From an uncultured Duncaniella sp. (lineage in GTDB: Bacteria > Bacteroidota > Bacteroidia > Bacteroidales > Muribaculaceae), in contig NZ_CAJTMT010000021.1 of NCBI RefSeq assembly GCF_910577345.1, forward strand, positions 1 to 55,672: a stretch of DNA of 55,672 nt. Reading direction: 5' to 3'. The first letter of the stretch is position 1. Every line of letters begins with the position of its first letter. The position numbers and the translations under genes were made by a program. The notes below the pieces were generated by a model that made no database searches, had not been told where the DNA came from, and worked only from the letters and a program-made list of their open reading frames with translations. Shown here piece by piece: positions 52,692 through 55,672 of the stretch.

Positions 52692-53447
52692 TCAGAACTT
52701 ATAACCGATGGTGCCGTAGAGCTTGATGTTGTGTGACGAAGGCTTGACTATACCGTCGCTCTGAGCCACGTTGCGGAAACCGAACTGGCTGCGGATGCCG
52801 ACAGTCACCTTGTTCATGAAAGTAAGACCGGTTGCCAAGTGCAGACCGCTGTCGAAATTCCTGTAGGAATTCAGGAATGCCTTGTCGTTGTCATAGTAGT
52901 CGGTCTTCTGCTTGGTGACAGTAGTTGTGAGCTGACCGAGGTCATTGACATTGGCATTATATATAGTGGTGTTCTGCGAACCGCTTGTACCGAGGTCGAA
53001 ATAAATACCTCCGTCGGCATTCCATTTCACGCTGTTCGACAGGTGGAAATTAAAGCTGAGGAATATAGGAATATTGAATGAGCGGTAGCTGTTTTTGATG
53101 AACACGTTCGAGACATTCGGTTTTCCCTCGGTAATCACAGCCATGTCCATCTTGCCCGATGAGCGCAGATAGTTCAGCTCGGTTCCAAGTCCCACGAATG
53201 AGGTGATGTTGAATTTCACCTGAAAACCCGCACCCCATGAGAATCCCATGGAATTATTGACATCTGAGACCGATGAGTATGCGCTCTTGTAGTTCTGGGT
53301 CACATAACTTCCGCCGAGCAGAAGATGCACTTCAGTTTCCATGAACTTCGACGGCTTGCCGTGGACAATCAGCTGTGCCTTCGACGTAAGAGGCAGAAGG
53401 AAGAGTAACGAGAGGAGTGCGAATGCTACTATGCGTTGTCTTTTCAT
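52692..53447 (-). CDS. Outer-membrane beta-barrel protein (porin family)
   Basis: The ATG at 53447 begins a signal peptide (MKRQRIVAFALLSLLFLLPL...); longer reading to 53636 runs into the tRNA. The 251-residue protein has alternating strands such as HLLLGGSYVTQNYKSAY and FGLGTELNYL-type segments, and ends ...IKLYGTIGYKF with a terminal Phe, as expected for a barrel inserted in the outer membrane. It belongs with the porin-family/outer-membrane beta-barrel proteins (PF13568-like) common in Bacteroidetes. The role is unknown. A -7 box (TAATTTTG) at 53523-53516 serves it. Confidence 0.82.
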   Translation of the reverse strand: MKRQRIVAFALLSLLFLLPLTSKAQLIVHGKPSKFMETEVHLLLGGSYVTQNYKSAYSSVSDVNNSMGFSWGAGFQVKFNITSFVGLGTELNYLRSSGKMDMAVITEGKPNVSNVFIKNSYRSFNIPIFLSFNFHLSNSVKWNADGGIYFDLGTSGSQNTTIYNANVNDLGQLTTTVTKQKTDYYDNDKAFLNSYRNFDSGLHLATGLTFMNKVTVGIRSQFGFRNVAQSDGIVKPSSHNIKLYGTIGYKF

Positions 53448-53515
53448 AATGTGTGATAATGGATGTTTGTCGTTAATGGGAATGATTTGTTGCGAAATCA
53501 CCGTCTTCGCATGTC

Positions 53516-53523
53516 CAAAATTA
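53516..53523 (-). promoter_or_regulatory. -7 promoter box of the barrel protein gene
   Basis: TAATTTTG on the minus strand gives a leader of about 60 nt before the ATG at 53447. Confidence 0.6.
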
Positions 53524-53606
53524 CATGAAAAGGCCGTGAAAAGCAAATTCTGCGAAAGAAATAGAGAAAAATAAACAATTTTGTTGCACAATTGAATAAT
53601 TATTCC

Positions 53607-53614
53607 TACCTTTG
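53607..53614 (+). promoter_or_regulatory. -7 promoter box of the tRNA-Arg gene
   Basis: TACCTTTG fits TAnnTTTG and lies 23 nt upstream of the tRNA 5' end. Confidence 0.6.
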
Positions 53615-53637
53615 CAACGTCAAAACGAAAGGACAAC

Positions 53638-53711
53638 GGCTCCTTAGCTCAACTGAATAGAGCATCTGACTACGGATCAGAAGGTTACAGGTTTGAATCC
53701 TGTAGGAGTCA
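53638..53711 (+). tRNA. tRNA-Arg (anticodon ACG)
   Basis: The cloverleaf is readable by eye. The acceptor is GGCTCCT with AGGAGTC (one G-T pair), the D arm has TAGCTCAACTGAATAGAGCA, the anticodon stem-loop is TCTGA-CTACGGA-TCAGA with anticodon ACG, and the T arm is ACAGG-TTTGAAT-CCTGT. The CCA end is not encoded. A tyrosine recombinase gene ends 73 bp away, so the 3' half is a likely attachment site. Confidence 0.95.
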
Positions 53712-53724
53712 CAAAATCTGCCTG

Positions 53725-53766
53725 CAATCACATCAAATTCAACGTTGATGTGATTGTTTTTTTGTA
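53725..53766 (+). terminator. Terminator after tRNA-Arg
   Basis: CAATCACATCAA (53725-53736) and TTGATGTGATTG (53745-53756) form a perfect 12-bp stem with an 8-nt loop, followed by a run of T residues. Confidence 0.9.
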
Positions 53767-53783
53767 TGTCGGCCTCGTTTCTG

Positions 53784-55313
53784 TCAGTCGATGGCTGCCA
53801 CCATCTCGCGTTTGAGCTCAGTATCGATTTCGCGGTAGCGTGCGAATGCCCTGCTCCCCGGAGCGTGACCGCTGAGCTCGCTGACAAGCCCCTGGTCCTT
53901 GAATTTTTTGAAAATATTGCCGATGAAGGTCCGGCGTGCTATGTGGGAGCTCGCCACCTCGTAGAGCTTACGGCTGACCGCTTCGCGCGTCAGAGGGTCG
54001 ATCACGATGACCTTGCGTTTGATTCCGGCCTCCCTGAGTATCTCCTTGATTATATTGTTGTAGCCCATCCGTGAGTATATCATCGGAAACAGCGCCTCCC
54101 TGTCGGGTTCGGCATAGCGTTCCACTATTGTCATCGCCGTCCGGTTGAGGGGCACTTTGATTGTCACCGGTCGGCCTTCGCGTGTCTTTCGGGCCACATA
54201 GTTCAGCTCCCCGTCCACGATATTGCCCGAACTCAGTTGCATGAGGTCGGAAATACGACATCCGACACAGCATTGGAATATGAAAATGTCACGTTGCAGG
54301 GCGAGTCTCGGCCTGTCGGAAAAATCATGTAGCTCGACTTTTCTCCGTTCGTCGAGGGTGAGATAGATTGGTGTACCGTAGACATTCTGGCCACCGACGA
54401 AATTGTCGAACGGGTTCGTCGGGATGCGCCTTGTCTTCACAGCCCATCTCATCACAGCTTTCAGCAACTTCATGCGGTCGTTGACCGTGTTAGGGCTCTT
54501 CGGCCTGGTCCGTCCGGAGAGTCCTGCGCCGACGGCTATCTGCGGATGGCGCTTCACCCACTGGTGTTCCTTGTGCATGAAGCGCTCGATGTTTTTCAGA
54601 CAGCTTTCGTCCATGCGTCCCGCATAGAGCTTGAAGCGGGGAAACTTCAATTTGCGGAATGCCTCGAACCGTGCCACCGAACGCCTGACAAGCCCGTAGG
54701 CTTCCATCCTGCTTTCCGAATCTGTCGGTCCGGAGGTGAGGGCAATGAAAGTGTCGATCAGCCCGACCACTTCCGTGCGTTCCTCGTCAAGTTTCGGCAT
54801 CTCCTCCGCATGGAAACGTTCGATCACGTCAGCAAGCCAGCCCGCTTTCACACCCTGCCGTCGTCTCAGGCAAAAACATTCTTCCACATATTCCATCAGT
54901 CTTGCCAAAGATTCCGCTACGTTTGCAGTCTCGGTATGCCCCGGTGTCCCTTTTCCCGCTTCCGCCACCTTTATTATATATTCAGGCTTTATAAATCCGT
55001 TTCGGGCTTCCGAAACCTTCTCCTTCACTGCATCCTCCGATTCACTGTTCCTTGTCTCAATTTTCAGCTTACTCCCGCATGTCTTGCTCTTTGATTCTCC
55101 AATGCTTGCCACATCTTCCGGTTCTATTTCGCCATGAGTGCCGGGGCCGATTTCCCCGGAAGCCGTTGATAGTTCCTGCCTTACCGCATTCGGCGACACC
55201 CATAGATTGGTCGCTGCCTGTTGGTCGATGAACTTGCCATGGCGCAAACGCAGGGAAATCTCCACCTTCCCGCGACTGTTTTTCCGTTTACCTATATAAA
55301 TCTGAAATACCAT
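53784..55313 (-). CDS. Tyrosine recombinase (integrase) of an integrated element
   Basis: The 509-residue protein has a SAM-like core-binding domain (about 140-280) and a C-terminal catalytic domain. Arg is in CRISDL, Lys in the ARKTREGRP hairpin, HIARR gives His-x-x-Arg, GHAPGS the second His and RAFARYREID the nucleophilic Tyr. An unusual 100-residue Glu/Ser/Lys-rich segment (about 40-140) lies between the arm-binding start and the core, making it about 100 residues longer than typical Bacteroidetes integrases. It is next to tRNA-Arg and reads toward it, as in genomic islands. The rest of the element would lie beyond the window. Confidence 0.9.
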   Translation of the reverse strand: MVFQIYIGKRKNSRGKVEISLRLRHGKFIDQQAATNLWVSPNAVRQELSTASGEIGPGTHGEIEPEDVASIGESKSKTCGSKLKIETRNSESEDAVKEKVSEARNGFIKPEYIIKVAEAGKGTPGHTETANVAESLARLMEYVEECFCLRRRQGVKAGWLADVIERFHAEEMPKLDEERTEVVGLIDTFIALTSGPTDSESRMEAYGLVRRSVARFEAFRKLKFPRFKLYAGRMDESCLKNIERFMHKEHQWVKRHPQIAVGAGLSGRTRPKSPNTVNDRMKLLKAVMRWAVKTRRIPTNPFDNFVGGQNVYGTPIYLTLDERRKVELHDFSDRPRLALQRDIFIFQCCVGCRISDLMQLSSGNIVDGELNYVARKTREGRPVTIKVPLNRTAMTIVERYAEPDREALFPMIYSRMGYNNIIKEILREAGIKRKVIVIDPLTREAVSRKLYEVASSHIARRTFIGNIFKKFKDQGLVSELSGHAPGSRAFARYREIDTELKREMVAAID

Positions 55314-55672
55314 AGAAATTAATAGTTATATGATTGATGAATAATACCATTTTTCCATGAATGGATCTTGCAGAGACGTCAAGTCATCAGACGGTATTTT
55401 GATATTTATGATTCAAAACACCTCTTTTCTATAGGTCACACATGTTTACTATAGGTGAGTCATGAATACTTTGTGCGCGACCTATAAAAGACCTCTTTGT
55501 GCGTGACCCATAAAAAGTCCTTATTCTTTTTTGACGTTCGAATCACCGCGAATGTTACACTTCGGCAGACGGATTCTTTTGAGAAAAATCACATTCCTCC
55601 CATGGCCCCCCAATTATAATTCCGCCTTCATCCCCCACATATCCCCTTGATTTCCCCCTCTTATCCCCGACT
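55314..55672. other. Non-coding region behind the integrase start
   Basis: About 360 bp without a gene. It holds an array of direct repeats (55429-55520) and, from about 55598, a C-rich stretch with CCCCC runs. No promoter match for the integrase is obvious. Confidence 0.55.
55429..55520. repeat. Paired direct repeats in inverted orientation, iteron or arm-site like
   Basis: Two 20-bp direct repeats beginning CTATAGGT (55429-55448, 55449-55468) are followed by two 26-bp direct repeats beginning CTTTGTGCG (55469-55494, 55495-55520). The first pair contains TATAGGT-A-C and the second its complement GCGACCTATA / GTGACCCATA, so the halves face each other. They could be integrase arm sites, excisionase or replication-initiator sites. 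Confidence 0.75.

Noticed and set aside
55598..55672. C-rich tract as a G-quadruplex or telomere-like structure
   Set aside because: The CCCC runs are irregularly spaced and the window ends there, so no structure can be supported.

Overview
The window looks like a chromosomal segment of a gut Bacteroidales, probably a Muribaculaceae-type genome. The support is: TAnnTTTG (-7) promoter boxes in front of many genes, little use of Shine-Dalgarno sites, a SusC/SusD outer-membrane pair, a Bacteroidetes-type trp order (trpB-E-G-D-C-F-A), and several protein types common in Bacteroidales. The species cannot be named from the sequence alone.

Layout. 1-5 kb: a BASS-type transporter, a Crp/Fnr-type regulator and a calcium-type P-type ATPase. 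5-11.3 kb: an accessory stretch with a Panacea (SocA/DUF4065) antitoxin-like gene plus a partner, a secreted barrel-like protein, a repeat-containing protein, a DUF4143 ATPase behind four phased palindromes, and an AAA ATPase/TOPRIM pair resembling OLD/PARIS defence systems. 11.2-14.7 kb: cobQ-cobD-cbiB. 14.7-25.3 kb: a second variable stretch with a TonB-like protein, a radical-SAM activase, an AT-rich overlapping operon of unknown membrane proteins cut by an IS4-type element and headed by a 166-bp copy of the radical-SAM gene start, a DUF1016 nuclease-like protein, a CPBP protease and a PAP2 phosphatase. 25.5-28.5 kb: cobU-cobT-cobS-cobC, the other half of the cobalamin lower-ligand pathway. 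28.6-31.7 kb: a 56-residue antitoxin-like gene, a flippase-like membrane protein, ogt and a glyoxalase. 31.9-36.8 kb: a SusC/SusD pair. 37.3-44.5 kb: a complete trp operon with a readable leader-peptide attenuator. 44.6-52.4 kb: queF, queC, a DUF5715 protein, a giant AsmA-like protein, a HAD phosphatase and aroB. 52.7-55.7 kb: an outer-membrane protein, tRNA-Arg(ACG) and a tyrosine recombinase, which look like the edge of an integrated element.

How it works together. AroB feeds the shikimate pathway that supplies chorismate to the trp operon. That operon is probably controlled by ribosome stalling at Trp codons and by TrpE feedback (LLES motif). The two cob clusters together cover cobyric acid amidation, aminopropanol arm synthesis and attachment, and nucleotide loop assembly; no corrin-ring genes are present here. 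QueF/QueC belong to queuosine synthesis.

The most striking feature is the number of intergenic inverted repeats. At least four families of long hairpins or palindromic repeats lie between genes. One copy supplies the last codons and stop of trpB, and another fills the trpB-trpE gap. The best candidates for undescribed biology are the trp attenuator, the palindrome array before the DUF4143 gene, the duplicated radical-SAM head of the unknown operon, the AAA/TOPRIM pair and the dispersed hairpin families.
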